A stretch of 64,000 nt of DNA from Sclerotiophoma versabilis (taxonomy: Eukaryota > Ascomycota > Dothideomycetes > Pleosporales > Didymellaceae), in the NCBI GenBank assembly GCA_012274445.1, contig JAAROD010000049.1, positions 1,364,001 to 1,428,000 on the forward strand. The letters run 5' to 3'. Below, one piece after another: positions 48,944 through 59,797 of this stretch; position 1 is the stretch's first letter; every line of letters begins with the position of its first letter. A program made the position numbers and the translations under genes. The notes beneath the pieces were generated by a model. It worked only from the letters and a program-made list of their open reading frames with translations, searched no databases and was not told where the DNA came from.

Positions 48944-51900
48944 TCAGAGTCCCTCTGTACAAAGCGGACATCTAAGCCCCCCCTCTCCAACCTCTGCCTC
49001 AACACAGCTCTTATGCCACAAGTGTCGGCAGGCAAAGACAACCAAAGGTCCCTTCCCCTTCGCCTCGCTTTCCTCCCTGTCCTCCTCATCCTCACTCTGA
49101 CTGGCACTCTTCTGCTTGCCCTTCTGACTCCCTCTCCTCTCCGCATGCCATCTCGCATCCTCTTCATCCGCTCGTTTCTTTGCTCGTGCTTCTTCCGACT
49201 TCTCCCACGCATCCCATACACTGCTGCCTGCACCAGGACCCCACGTCCTTCCTCTGCAACCCTCGCATACCTGGCCTCGTGGCCGCCAGCCGCGGTTCCG
49301 CCGAGCAGCGATTTCCTCGACGTGTGCAAAGCCTTCTTTATCGAGGAAGCTGTTTGCAAGCTGGAGAATGCGTTCTTCGAAGGTGTAGGCAGCGAAGATC
49401 TCAGATAGAACGGAGCGCAGGTGCGTGAGGGATGGGGAGTAGGTAGTTGACGCGCGATGGAGGAAGGCGCGCAGGATGCGAAGAAAAGATGGATTGGTCT
49501 GTGGTTTACTCGCTGAACGGCTCAAGGATGGGCGACCTGACGTCGAAGGCCCGGCAGCAGACTTTGTTGGAGGAATGGTCGTAGAAGCAAGCAGGGCGGA
49601 AAAAGTCTGTTGTACCGAGTCGCGTAGTTGTCTTGTAATGTTTGCGGCATCGAGGGCTTCGGTGGTGGATATTGCGGGAAGGTCTGTGTCGGCAATGGCG
49701 GTCGATGTCTCCTTGATTAGCTTGACTACTGTAGAGATGAGATCGAGCCAAAGGAGTTCGTCGAGGGCGAGGTCCTCTTCTCTGACCTCTCCATATGCTG
49801 ACTTGCGTCTGTCGGTAACAGGCGCCATGTGTGCAGTCGATTTTGTTTGGCCTTGACTAAGCCAGATTCCGACTTTGACATATTTTTGAATGTCTTCGAG
49901 GAGGTCTCGCGCGGTTTCTTCGGCATTCGCGACATCAGGACTGTCTCCCGCGGCGGCGATGAGGCCAGTGAGTGCAGTCTCGAGGGTGCCGAGGTGCTTG
50001 ACTAGACGATCCATAGCGTCTTTGACAAGGCCGTCGCGTGCCAGGAGTACGACTGCCGCATCAATAACGCCACTTTTCTCCAAAGCAGGCAATACAGGGT
50101 CGAGCCTCAGATCACCGGACTTGAGGAGGCCGACGAAGTCTGCAACATGGCTGCTGTTGTAAGTGCACATAAGCTGGACGTAGCGCTCAACAAATCCAGA
50201 CGGCAGGCTCTCGTCAATGGCAGCAGCTTCGCCGGACTGTGTCTGCTCTGGTTCGATCAGAGCCCTAAGGTAGTGATACTGAGCGTCTCTATCGTCCTCT
50301 ATGGCATCAAGAACAGCTTCCAGTAGGTCGGGCGCATACAGCGTAAGTGTAACCGCAGTCTGCTCAGCATCGACAGTAACAAGATCCTCGGCGCGGCCAA
50401 CAATGACCTGCTTGACCTCATTGATCTGCTTCTTAGCTAGCCCCTTGCTTGTCCCGAGAATGTCGCTGATACACCCAAAGACAGCCTCTTCGTCCTCGGT
50501 GTCCACTAGGTAGGTTTCTAGTAGCTTCGCGTACTGCTGCGCGCTGCGGTAGACAGACTTCAGGACGCGATGGAAGCCGGCCGTCTCAAATATCGGCACC
50601 AAGCTTTGCAGATTCGGTGGATGATATATTGTGAGCAGGTACTCGACAGATAGCTGGCAGTCTTCCTTTACAACTTCTGTTGGGTAGTTGCACAGACCGA
50701 CGAGGATCTGGTGAAGCGAGCTTCCAGGGAGCATGATATACTGCGTGTACTTGGGCAGATTGCGCGCAATAAACATGTAGAAGTAGATGATCTCCTCGGC
50801 ACTGAACTCTCCGGGTGTCATGATACCGAGCAGTATGTTGACAATATACTGGCGGGTTGGTGTGAGCGTCTTCCCATTTGTCTGGGTACCATTCGACGCT
50901 TCGGCTTCGCCATTCAAGAAACTGTCCTCGAAAGCTTCGTTGAGCATGCTCATGAAGCTTGAAGCATCGAACTCAAGTATGAGATGCAGGTACGGGAAGG
51001 ATGGCTCCGGGCTGTTGTCATTTCGTGTGAGGCGAACGGGACCTGAGTCTGGAGGCCACCGGAGATTCTTGCTGGAAAACAGAAACCTGTACATGTCCTT
51101 CTTCGCGCTGTATGCTTGTCCATCATCCATGAACGCGCCACCGGGATAGAAGCGTCCGGTGAATGTGTAGGAGAGATAGGCAAAGACCTTCTGGGCTGAG
51201 ACCACGAGGATATTGTCGGAATCATCGAGGTTGAAGTCGATCAACTTGATGAGGTCCAGGATGCTGGTGAGTGGCGTAATGAAATCACCAATGGTCTGAG
51301 TCCAGACGTGGATGAGTGCATCGTACAGCATATATTGCTGGCAGATGGTGGTGACCTCGTTAATGTCAAGAGTTTCAGTGCTGAGACGACAGATCATTTC
51401 TTCGACCTGAGGCCCACGACCCACTGAAGCGTAGAAGGTGATAAGGTCTTTGAGCACATCTGGCGGTACCTCTTCGATTTCGCCATCAAGGATATAAGGC
51501 TCCAACGTCTCGAAGAACGGCTTACCAGTAGAGGCCTCCTCGAAAGCCTCGTAAACATCTTCGAATAAGAAGTCTAGCTCTTTCATGCTGAAAAGAGCTG
51601 CAAAACAGACCTCAGCGAGCTCCTTGAGGCGCGCGTCCTTTACGTCTTCGCTTTCGTCTTTCTGTGCGAACGCATACTTGAGTGATGCAGAGATCATCTC
51701 GAGCAACTTCTCTCGCACGAGGGCATGCCGGGCCTTGTCATCTTCTGGCAGTCCGACGGTGAGCTTGTCAGCATCGCCAACGTAATAGGAAGTCGCCAGG
51801 CCAATAGCGGCGATGAAGTCGCCGTCCTCCATAAGAGCTAGTAGGCGATCCGCCCAGTTCGACAATGTACCAATAGAGACATCGTTGAAGCCAAGCAGGA

Positions 51901-53808
51901 AAAGTCGCCCCTTGTAGGCTCTGAAGCTCATGTAGAAGGCATCAGCGACAACGCCGTGCAGCGATGCGTCTTCCTCGTCATGCTCTTCTACGACAGGGCG
52001 TAGCTGGCGCGAGAACAGGTCGGAGTGGTATATGTGCTTCTGCAGCAGATCGAATGAGTCTGTGGTCCGCAGCGTATTGTCCTCGAGGATGAGAAGGCGC
52101 TGGCTGATGGTCAGTACGCCGAGCACTGATCTGCTGAGCCATTGCACAGCAACTATGGCCTCTTCGGCTCTCCAACGGCTCCGCGGTTTGAACTGTAGTT
52201 CTGTAGGCTTTTCCCTCTCTGTGGGAGGTGCAACGAAGCTGGTCACGTCTAATATGGTCAGAATGTTTGACCAGCAGTAAACCAGTTTCGTCTTGGACAC
52301 GGCTTTCGTGGAGTCTCCAGTTGCATGCTTGAGCTTCACAGCGGGGAACCAGGCCAGGCAACCGCTCATTGCACTATGGAGAGCAACTTCCTTCGGGCGC
52401 GGCGCCTTGTGTTGTGTCTGGGCAACAGGCGTCGTTGATACGATGACGAGCAGGTAGGGTGTCAGCAGCGCTGTCAAGCCCATCACATCCGTCGGTTGCT
52501 CGACGTTGCCCAGTGGCAGAGGCGCAAAGGCGAGGACAGAGCTAGGTTTTCTGGGCTTTTCCTGGGACTTGGCCGTGAGAGGATATCTACCGAGAATTCG
52601 TGTGATCTTCACGTTCCTTGCGATGGCACCCAGTCCACGAGTGGCGAGATGCGAGAAAGCCATGCCGCCATCGTCAGCAGAGACTAGGGCCGTGTGCCGT
52701 GTGCCCAGGAAGCCGAGATGCAGGATTGCTACGCCTGAGACGTGACCATCAGACTTCTTGTCGTCTAAGCTGGCGCGATCCAGTGGAGGAACGTGCAGGA
52801 AGGGCTTGGCTGGTTTGGACAAGTCCCAGGTAAAGATGTGGCCTGTAGCATGGCCACCGGCGATGGTGGAGTGGTCTGCAGAGATGGCAAGGGCGGTGAT
52901 GGCGCCGCATTCGACGGCTGTAGCATGGTCAGCATGGAGAATTCGCTGCTCGGTGTGTGGAGCTTACCCTTGGTGCCGGGTCCAATGATGGACTTCAAGA
53001 CCTGCTGGTAGTCGAAGACGAGGATGAACCCTTTCGAAGTACCAATGACCAGCGAGGCGGCCACAGTCAGACACGTGGGCCTGCCAAAATTGCGCTTGCC
53101 CACTTCTGAGAAGAGCTGGGCAGTGATGATCTTCAGCTTGGTCCAACGCACGACGTCCCACGGCGGCTGTGGCGTGTCTGCTTCGTCGGGCTGTTGGTGG
53201 AAGAACAGGTTGCTGGACAGCGAGGACTGGCGCGAGTGGGCAGACAGGAAGGCAGGCGAGGCTCCGCGCGGGGTTGCCAGGGGCGAGGGCGACAGTCGCG
53301 AGGAGAAGCGGCGCTCGAAGGGCTGGAGGGCTGGGCGGTTTGGGCGCGGCGAGTTGTACGAGTAGGCGACGCTGCTCCTAGGCGAGGAGACGACGGAGCC
53401 CTGGATCGACGGGGTATCATCGGGGGTGGATGTCGATTCGAAGCTCGCCGGTCTGCCTGCCCTGGGGCGGGAGGGCAGTGAAGGCAGTGAGGGCAGCGAG
53501 GGCAGCTCGGTCGTGCCTTGGTCGGCGTCCTGCTCGCTCTGCTCAGCCTGGCTGCGTCGCGTCCGGGCGAAGGTCAAGGCATTGGAGCTGCCGTCGAGCG
53601 ACTCGAGCTCCTCGCCGTCGCCTGCCAGGTCCTCGCCGTCGCCTGCCAGCTCTCCGCCGCCGTCTGCCTGCCCCAGCGCGCCGTTCAGCACCGCTTCCTC
53701 GTCCCCGCGCTCGGCGTCTGGCGCGCCCGCGATGCCGTCGCCAATGTCTATCGTGTCGTCGGGGTCATTGTGAGCGCTGGTGTGGCCCAACCCCGGTTCT
53801 GAGCTCAT
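48944..53808 (-). CDS. VPS8: CORVET complex subunit VPS8
   Basis: The Rab5-binding, CORVET-specific subunit that tethers early endosomes. Proposed exons are complement(48944..52917, 52968..53808), giving 1604 residues. A disordered Ser/Pro-rich N-terminus of about 210 residues precedes a WD40-type propeller (GTSKGFILVFDYQQ, then AITALAISADHSTIAGGHATGHIFTWDL across the splice). Long alpha-helical clathrin-repeat-like sequence follows. A C-terminal RING ends the protein: CEGCRGRTW...FACRHLWHKSCVE...CPLC, with a long Lys/Glu/Ser insert between the first two cysteine pairs. The 50-base intron (GTAAGC, GCTGAC, CTACAG) restores the propeller motif exactly. It diverges from the GPALPP gene. Confidence 0.92.
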
Positions 53809-54230
53809 GAGGCTCGTCTACAATCGGGCATCGCTTCGCGCGAGCATTCAATTCGTCTTGTGCCGGCAGCCGGAGCTATGTCGTCGAGGTGCGAGCCTGT
53901 CGTCCCCGCCGCCTTCGTGACGGGCTGCGAGACGGGCTGCTGTTGCCGGTGCGGGACACGATGGCCGCGCAGTGTGCGGTGCAAGTACGGTCGAGGCGAG
54001 CAACGGGAAGGCGCCAAGTCTGTCACGGCAGTCTGCTCACTCTATCAGCGCAGGCCGCGGCGAGCTATGGCGGCGATGCGGGAGTGTCGTCCACCCAGGC
54101 CTGCTTCGCTGATCGGCAGCCGCGGGCCGTCCGGAGCTTGTGCACGAGCCATGGGAGCTCGCGTCAGAGCCCCAGCCAGCACCGCCCGCGCTCCCACCGC
54201 GCTCCCTCCCCGACCACACCAGCGCCCACC
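53809..54230. promoter_or_regulatory. Divergent promoter region, VPS8 and GPALPP gene
   Basis: 422 bases between divergent start codons. The GPALPP reading frame stays open upstream of its ATG through this GC-rich stretch, but that translation is not family-like. Confidence 0.45.
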
Positions 54231-55166
54231 ATGCCCTCGACTGGCCCAGCAATGCCCCCGCAGCCTTCGAAGCGCAGCCGCGACGACCATGGCGACCGCG
54301 CGCCGAGCCCCAACCCCAGCGACAAGCGCCGCAGAGTAGCTGGCCCAGCCCTCCCGCCCCCCGCCCCCTCTCCTGCGCGCACTGCTGGCCCAACACTTCC
54401 ACCAAGCACCGCCTCACCCTCCCCCTCCCCCTCTCCCGACAGCGATGCTGGCCCTGCGCCCCCGCCGCCGTCAAGGCCCGCCCGTGTTGTTGGCCCTGCA
54501 GCCCCGCCCGCGCCCCTCGACGAACGCCCGCCCAGCCCACCTTCAGACGACTCCGACAGCAGCGACGATGACTTTGGTCCCGCCCCTCCTCCACCAGGCG
54601 CCACATACAGCGCCGACGCATACGGAGACGGCCCGCCTGCTAAGAGCGCATTCGACACAGACCCACAATTTGCAGAGGTGCCCAAGAAGGCACAGAGAGA
54701 CGACTGGATGACCATGCCGCCCACCCAGGACGACCTCGCTGCACGCCTGGATCCCTCTAAACAGCGTGCGCGCAAGTTCAACACGGGGAAGAGCGCGGGT
54801 GGCGGAGGCATGAGCAGCGCGTGGACCGAGACACCAGAGCAGAAACTCAAACGCCTACAAGACGAGGCCATGGGCATCACAACCGCCTCGTCAAACACTG
54901 CCACATCAACGGGCCCCGCGAGGAGCAAAGACGAAGAGCGACGGGCCCGCAAGATGCGCGAGAAGATTGACGCAAGCAGGGGCAAGAGCTTGGTTGAGCA
55001 GCATCAGGGCAAGGAGAAGATCGAGGAGGATGATCCAAGCAAGAGGGCGTTTGACTACGAAAAGGACATGGCCGTGCAGGCGAACTTGAACCACAAGCAG
55101 AAAAGGGAGATGCTGAGCAAGAGCAAGGGCTTCGGTGATCGCTTCTCCGGTGGAAGTTTTCTCTGA
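54231..55166 (+). CDS. GPALPP-motif / DUF3752 protein
   Basis: A single-exon gene of 311 residues starting at the ATG in CCCACCATGCC. The N-terminal half carries repeated Gly-Pro-(Ala/Thr)-x-Pro-Pro motifs: GPAMPP near residue 5, then GPALPP, GPTLPP, GPAPPP, GPAAPP and GPAPPP, separated by Ser/Pro-rich spacers and an acidic patch (DDSDSSDDDFGP). The C-terminal half is the DUF3752 domain, with RDDWMTMPP, WTETPEQK and SLVEQHQGK blocks and the ending KSKGFGDRFSGGSFL. This is the architecture of human GPALPP1 (KIAA1704). Function is poorly known; a nuclear, RNA-processing-related role is only an inference from the family's motif style. Confidence 0.88.
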   Translation: MPSTGPAMPPQPSKRSRDDHGDRAPSPNPSDKRRRVAGPALPPPAPSPARTAGPTLPPSTASPSPSPSPDSDAGPAPPPPSRPARVVGPAAPPAPLDERPPSPPSDDSDSSDDDFGPAPPPPGATYSADAYGDGPPAKSAFDTDPQFAEVPKKAQRDDWMTMPPTQDDLAARLDPSKQRARKFNTGKSAGGGGMSSAWTETPEQKLKRLQDEAMGITTASSNTATSTGPARSKDEERRARKMREKIDASRGKSLVEQHQGKEKIEEDDPSKRAFDYEKDMAVQANLNHKQKREMLSKSKGFGDRFSGGSFL

Positions 55167-55932
55167 CCTTGGTCGCATCGTCCCCTGCTCCCAACACGAA
55201 TCAGCAACCATGGATTGTATCAATGTGGAAAGGGAAACCGCGGATCCAGGAATCGTGCAACTGTTGGTACAACAACACCTCGGTCGACTTGATGGACCGG
55301 CTCCAAGTCCAAGTCCAATTCCTTCGCTGCACCAAGATACCCCTCGAGTACAGCCGATCGAGATCATCTGTTCAGCGGAAGAGGTGGATCTACGCCGACA
55401 CTACGGTTTACTGAAGACTTGCTAGCGCACAAGTTCGCAGTCGGTGATATGCCTCGTTGTACACCGTCCTCTCGACGTCTGTGCTCAGGAGTCCAGCATC
55501 AAGACGTGTCGGACATGTGCACAACATTGCAATCTTGAGTACAAACCGCTGCACAGCAACGCGGGCAGCTATAAGTATACATATACCCACTAAGCAGCCT
55601 AGAACCCGCGTACGCAAAAGACAATACAACGTTGAACCAACCACGCCCTTCAAGAGCATCAACACTGCCCACCCCGATCTAACACCAGCCTTCTGCGCGG
55701 GAAAGCCTCCAAGCGCAGACAACCTGTGCAAATCCTGCTGTAGACAAAACCGTAGCCCTGAAGATGCACGCAGATTTCAAACCACTGTCTAAGGATTCTA
55801 CATGGCTTGACTTTGTGACCGTGCGTAGGAAAAAAACCGTAGTAACGTGGTAGACGAAGTTGTAGTAAAACCACAGTAAATCAAGTATTACATATCAACT
55901 CCACCTCCATCTCTACCTCTACCAACCTTATC

Positions 55933-55997
55933 AATCCTCTCATCAAGCCTAATCCTCTCATCAAGCCTAATCCTCTCATCAAGCCTAATCCTCTCAC
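55933..55997 (+). repeat. 18-base minisatellite, 3.6 copies
   Basis: Consecutive near-identical copies of AATCCTCTCATCAAGCCT. Confidence 0.95.
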
Positions 55998-56171
55998 CAC
56001 ACACTCCTTGATAATCCATCGATTGCTTTTGCTATTGTCGCTACACGTATCACCTGCAGCTAAGAAGTGCTGTCTACCCGCTGGTATATTGCAGTGTACG
56101 GTCTGTTATTAACACACGGGGGGTGGTGGTATGTGATGTGTCTGGATGGCTGAGTAAGGGGTGAATTGAAT

Positions 56172-56244
56172 GGGTTGAATGAATGGGTTGAATGAATGGG
56201 TTGAATGAATGGGTTGAATGAATTGGTTGAATGAATGGGTTGAA
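56172..56244 (+). repeat. 13-base minisatellite, about 5.6 copies
   Basis: Tandem copies of GGGTTGAATGAAT, with one copy starting TGG instead of GGG. Confidence 0.92.
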
Positions 56245-56296
56245 GTATGAAGAAAAAAAATATCAAGTATGAAATATCAAGTATAAACTATAACCA

Positions 56297-58206
56297 TCAT
56301 GGAGCCGGAGCAAGCTTGACACAACACTGAACAGGGCCATGAGTGAGCTGCTCAATGGCCTCGTAACTATCGAGATGGACCGGCACCTTGTCCAACTGGA
56401 AATGCCACAAGACCAACACGAGCGCCAATCTCAGCTCGAGATGGGCCAATTTACGTCCAAAGCACCCGCGCGGCCCCGCACCAAAGCCTAGATGCGGACC
56501 AAGCGTTGCATCAAACACCATACTGCCGTTGGCGTCGGTCCTGAGCCATCGCTCGGGCTTGAACGCCGCCATATCTTCCGGCGACGACTCGTCCCAGGCC
56601 CCGACCTTGCCCCCGCCGGCGTTGTGGTACGCGGGGGAGCGGAGTGAGTCCGGGATGGAGTGGGAGGGTTTTAGAATCCCGCCACCCATGCCCAGCATGA
56701 CGACCAAGGTGCCTTTGGGGATCACGTGGCCGAGGACCATGGCGTCGGTGGTGCTCGTTCGTGACGTAATGGTTGCGGTTTGGCTGCAGCGGACTAGCTC
56801 CTCAATGCATGCGTCGAGGTAGTGGATGCTTGTAGTAGCAATCTCATGCGCCGTGGGCACGCGTTGTTCTGCGAGTGCGGCCGAGTAGGAGGCGCGCAGC
56901 TCGCTGCGCAGGGTGGACTGCACTGTGGGGTGGCCGGCGAGCCACTTTAGGCTCCACTTTAGTGTCGTGGAGGTTGTGTCGTGGCCGGCGATTAGAAGGC
57001 CAAATATCTGTTGATTATTTAGCTTGGGAGAGACTAGACTTGACCTGGCTTCTACGGTTACGAACCTCTGCTATCATCGGCTTGGAGTAGTATTTAGGCT
57101 TCCTGCCCTCCTTTGTGGCTTGTTGAGACTCTCTGTGGAGCATGTGGTCCACTGCGTTGAATATCTTACCCTGCTCACCGTCGGTGTTGTGCATCCTCCG
57201 CTCGGCCTTGCTGATCTCGTCAGTGATCAGATCGTTCTTGAGCTTTACTAGCTTGGCGAAGCGGTATGGCAAGAACCCTTTGCGCAGCTGTTAGTCTTTG
57301 ACTTTGACCGCCTAACGAGATTGGGACTTACAGCCATAGATTCGAGGAAACGGAGACTTGAGAACGCCTTCAAACGTGTCGGTGAGCCGGAGTATGGCAT
57401 CGAATGTCGGCGCACGCTCTGCTGTGGGGACGTCGAGTGAACCGTCGGGATGCAATCTCATAGACTCGGGTTCAAGCGAAGACAGCATATTGATCTGTGT
57501 CATTGTGATAGTCGCAGTTTCGCCGGTACCGAACATAGCTGCCCAGATGGCTTCAAGTGCCGAGTGCGTGATGTCAGACTTGACCTCAAAAGCATGACGT
57601 TCTGGGCCAGACAGCCTCATCTTCTGCTGCCAGAGACCGATCAGCTCCATGAAGGTCTTATGCAGATGGGGACCGGCAACACCGTGGAGGAAGTTCTGTG
57701 ACATCAAATCCTGGAGCCATTTGCGCTGCGATTTAAATCTGTCGTCGTGCGACTTCAGTGTTGTGTGGTGCTCGCGCGCGATGCCGTAGAGGAGGTCGCT
57801 GATCATGTCTGGCTTGTCAAACTCTTTGCCTCGGCGCATCAGGATGTCCTGTGCTTCCTTGAAGTCGCTAACAATGACTACCGGTCTTTGGAATAAGCTG
57901 AAGAAGACCTGGACGATTGGGGAGTTGTGCCTGACGTTCTGTTGCGAGAGAATCAGCACATCGAATCTCAGAGACGGACCTGACACTCACATGTCCCTCC
58001 ATCCAGTCCGTTACCGTTTTGCTATGCTTGAGATGCTCCAGCATGTCTGGAATGTCTCCGAAAATCGTTTTTGTGGCTTTAGTGTTGTAAGGGATGCCAG
58101 TGATTGGCTTTGGCAGAAGCCATCTGTAGAACAAGTAGGCTCCTAAGAAAAGAATGCCGCTAACAATCGCCAGTAGAGATGGCTGAGACGGAATGATAGG
58201 ATTCAT
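56297..58206 (-). CDS. Cytochrome P450 monooxygenase
   Basis: Proposed exons are complement(56297..57007, 57066..57277, 57332..57938, 57991..58206), giving 581 residues. An N-terminal membrane anchor (about 10-31) suits the endoplasmic reticulum, and a Pro-rich hinge GIPYN follows. The I-helix oxygen-binding motif AGHDTTS is at about 352-358, the K-helix ExxR is E415-R418 (ELVR), FKPERW is present, and the heme loop FGAGPRGCFG places the ligand Cys at about 527. All key residues are intact. The family and substrate are not predictable; fungal P450s of this layout act in secondary metabolism or detoxification. A Zn2Cys6 factor lies 1.6 kb upstream on the same strand. All phases agree, though the 711-base last exon might hide another splice. 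Confidence 0.88.
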
Positions 58207-59797
58207 TTTAGTATTAGAATCGTGTCGCAAATCTTGCAGTAATTCAAACCCGTTCTTGCAGTGTGGGATAATCGCAAAGAAGTATCATCGTCAATACAAG
58301 GGTCCTGGGCCCGTACGGAAGCAGCGCTAGGCGTGCACAAGGGTTGCTTGTACGAAACAACGCACTACTCATGAGTTCTCTGGTTACATGCGGTAAGCTT
58401 ATACATTGCTCATCTCAATGGCGGGGATTGGTTTCTAATGAGTGAGGCGTCAACAGTGGCTGGGTGGTAAAACGAACCTATGCCTGAAGCTGATAACGCT
58501 GTCGAGCTTGTTACTGCTGACGATATCAAATTATAGATAACCTACTAAAATATGCGTGGGAAACGTGCTGTAGCGGTGCGAGCACTGACTTGCAAGGTGT
58601 AGTCCAGACCCTGCCATCGAACCCGCAAAGGAGCAACCAGTCTGAAACCAGCGGTTTGCGGCGGTTAGCAACAAAAGCCTCCTGCACAGGGTGTCATCAA
58701 GCTGACAAGGCATCAAGGATATCCAGGCCTTAAGACCAACGCCTTGAGCCGGCAGAAACTGGAATAATCACAGCTACCAACCCAACGCGCCCTCCATGAA
58801 CGTGATGTCTGCGTATACCCAGGAAAAGGAGATCTGGCATGCAGTACAAGCTTACCGTTGACGCATATGGGACATGGTAGGCCAAGTTCTGCTGTGAATG
58901 AGTTAGGGAATCAGTCTTCAGTTGCTAATTATGGAATTGAATGCTACTTTCTCCGTTGCACTATATAGGCAAGCTCCATCGTAAGAAGATTTGATCAAGT
59001 GCTCCGCACATGCGGACTTAGACGCACGAAATGAGGACTTAAGCATCTGGAATGTCGTACGAAGCTGTAATGCTGTGGTCGATAGGACCGGGAAGAAGAC
59101 TGTGCAGTGGCTCGCACTCAATGAACACTTTGGGAGTGATGTCTGGCTAATGCTGACCCCAAGAGTCTCTGCCGTGCAAACCAAGGAAGAAGATAGTGAG
59201 CATGACAATGTCCGGATTGATTGATAATACTCATTCTATAAAGACGTTCTGACTCAGCGCTATCATAGGTGGTGGTAGACCTGGGGTGCGCCTCGACGTA
59301 AGCAGAGCTGCAGGTACAGCGCAAACAACAATCGAATCAGGAAAGTATCGGGAATTCTTGCCGCTGACAGCATGAAGAGATTCCCAATAGTAAGCGGCCG
59401 ATGTAGCTGATGGTATTTATTGGTACCACGAAGGGTGGTACGGTTTTACTTGCAACAAGCTGGCCATGGGTGGTATAGTAATTTGTCCGCCGTAATGCCG
59501 CCATTAGTTGGACTAGGTCATCGGCCCTTAGTATATGTTAGCAGCAACAATAGTAGAACAGCACTATCTTGTAAATCTCGATATACAAGTTAGGGGAAAC
59601 TAATGCCACCTGTCTCTGGTTTAGATATTGAGCAATAATATTGATGTTTCTGTTCCAAGTTCTGCTTAGAGGTTGGCTCAGTGCGGACGAATTTTTGCAC
59701 CACCTATTGGAGACGCGGAAGAACAACTGAGATGACCAAGTGCTTCGATATTTGATGCCTTGAGGCTCAAATCTGCTGAGTTGTTCCAAACTTAACA
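58207..59797. other. 1.6 kb spacer between P450 and transcription factor
   Basis: Contains the P450 promoter and the 3' end of the transcription factor gene. No gene-like frame stands out; composition is more A+T-rich than in the housekeeping block. Confidence 0.45.

Larger units (their letters stand above)
55167..56296. other. Convergent spacer with two minisatellites
   Basis: 1.1 kb between the 3' ends of the GPALPP gene and the P450 gene. Two minisatellites lie at 55.93 and 56.17 kb. The only frames present are short and unrecognised. Confidence 0.5.

Noticed and set aside
58590..58640. A GGTTCGA-like box on the minus strand suggesting a tRNA.
   Set aside because: No matching A box, acceptor stem or cloverleaf could be drawn around it.
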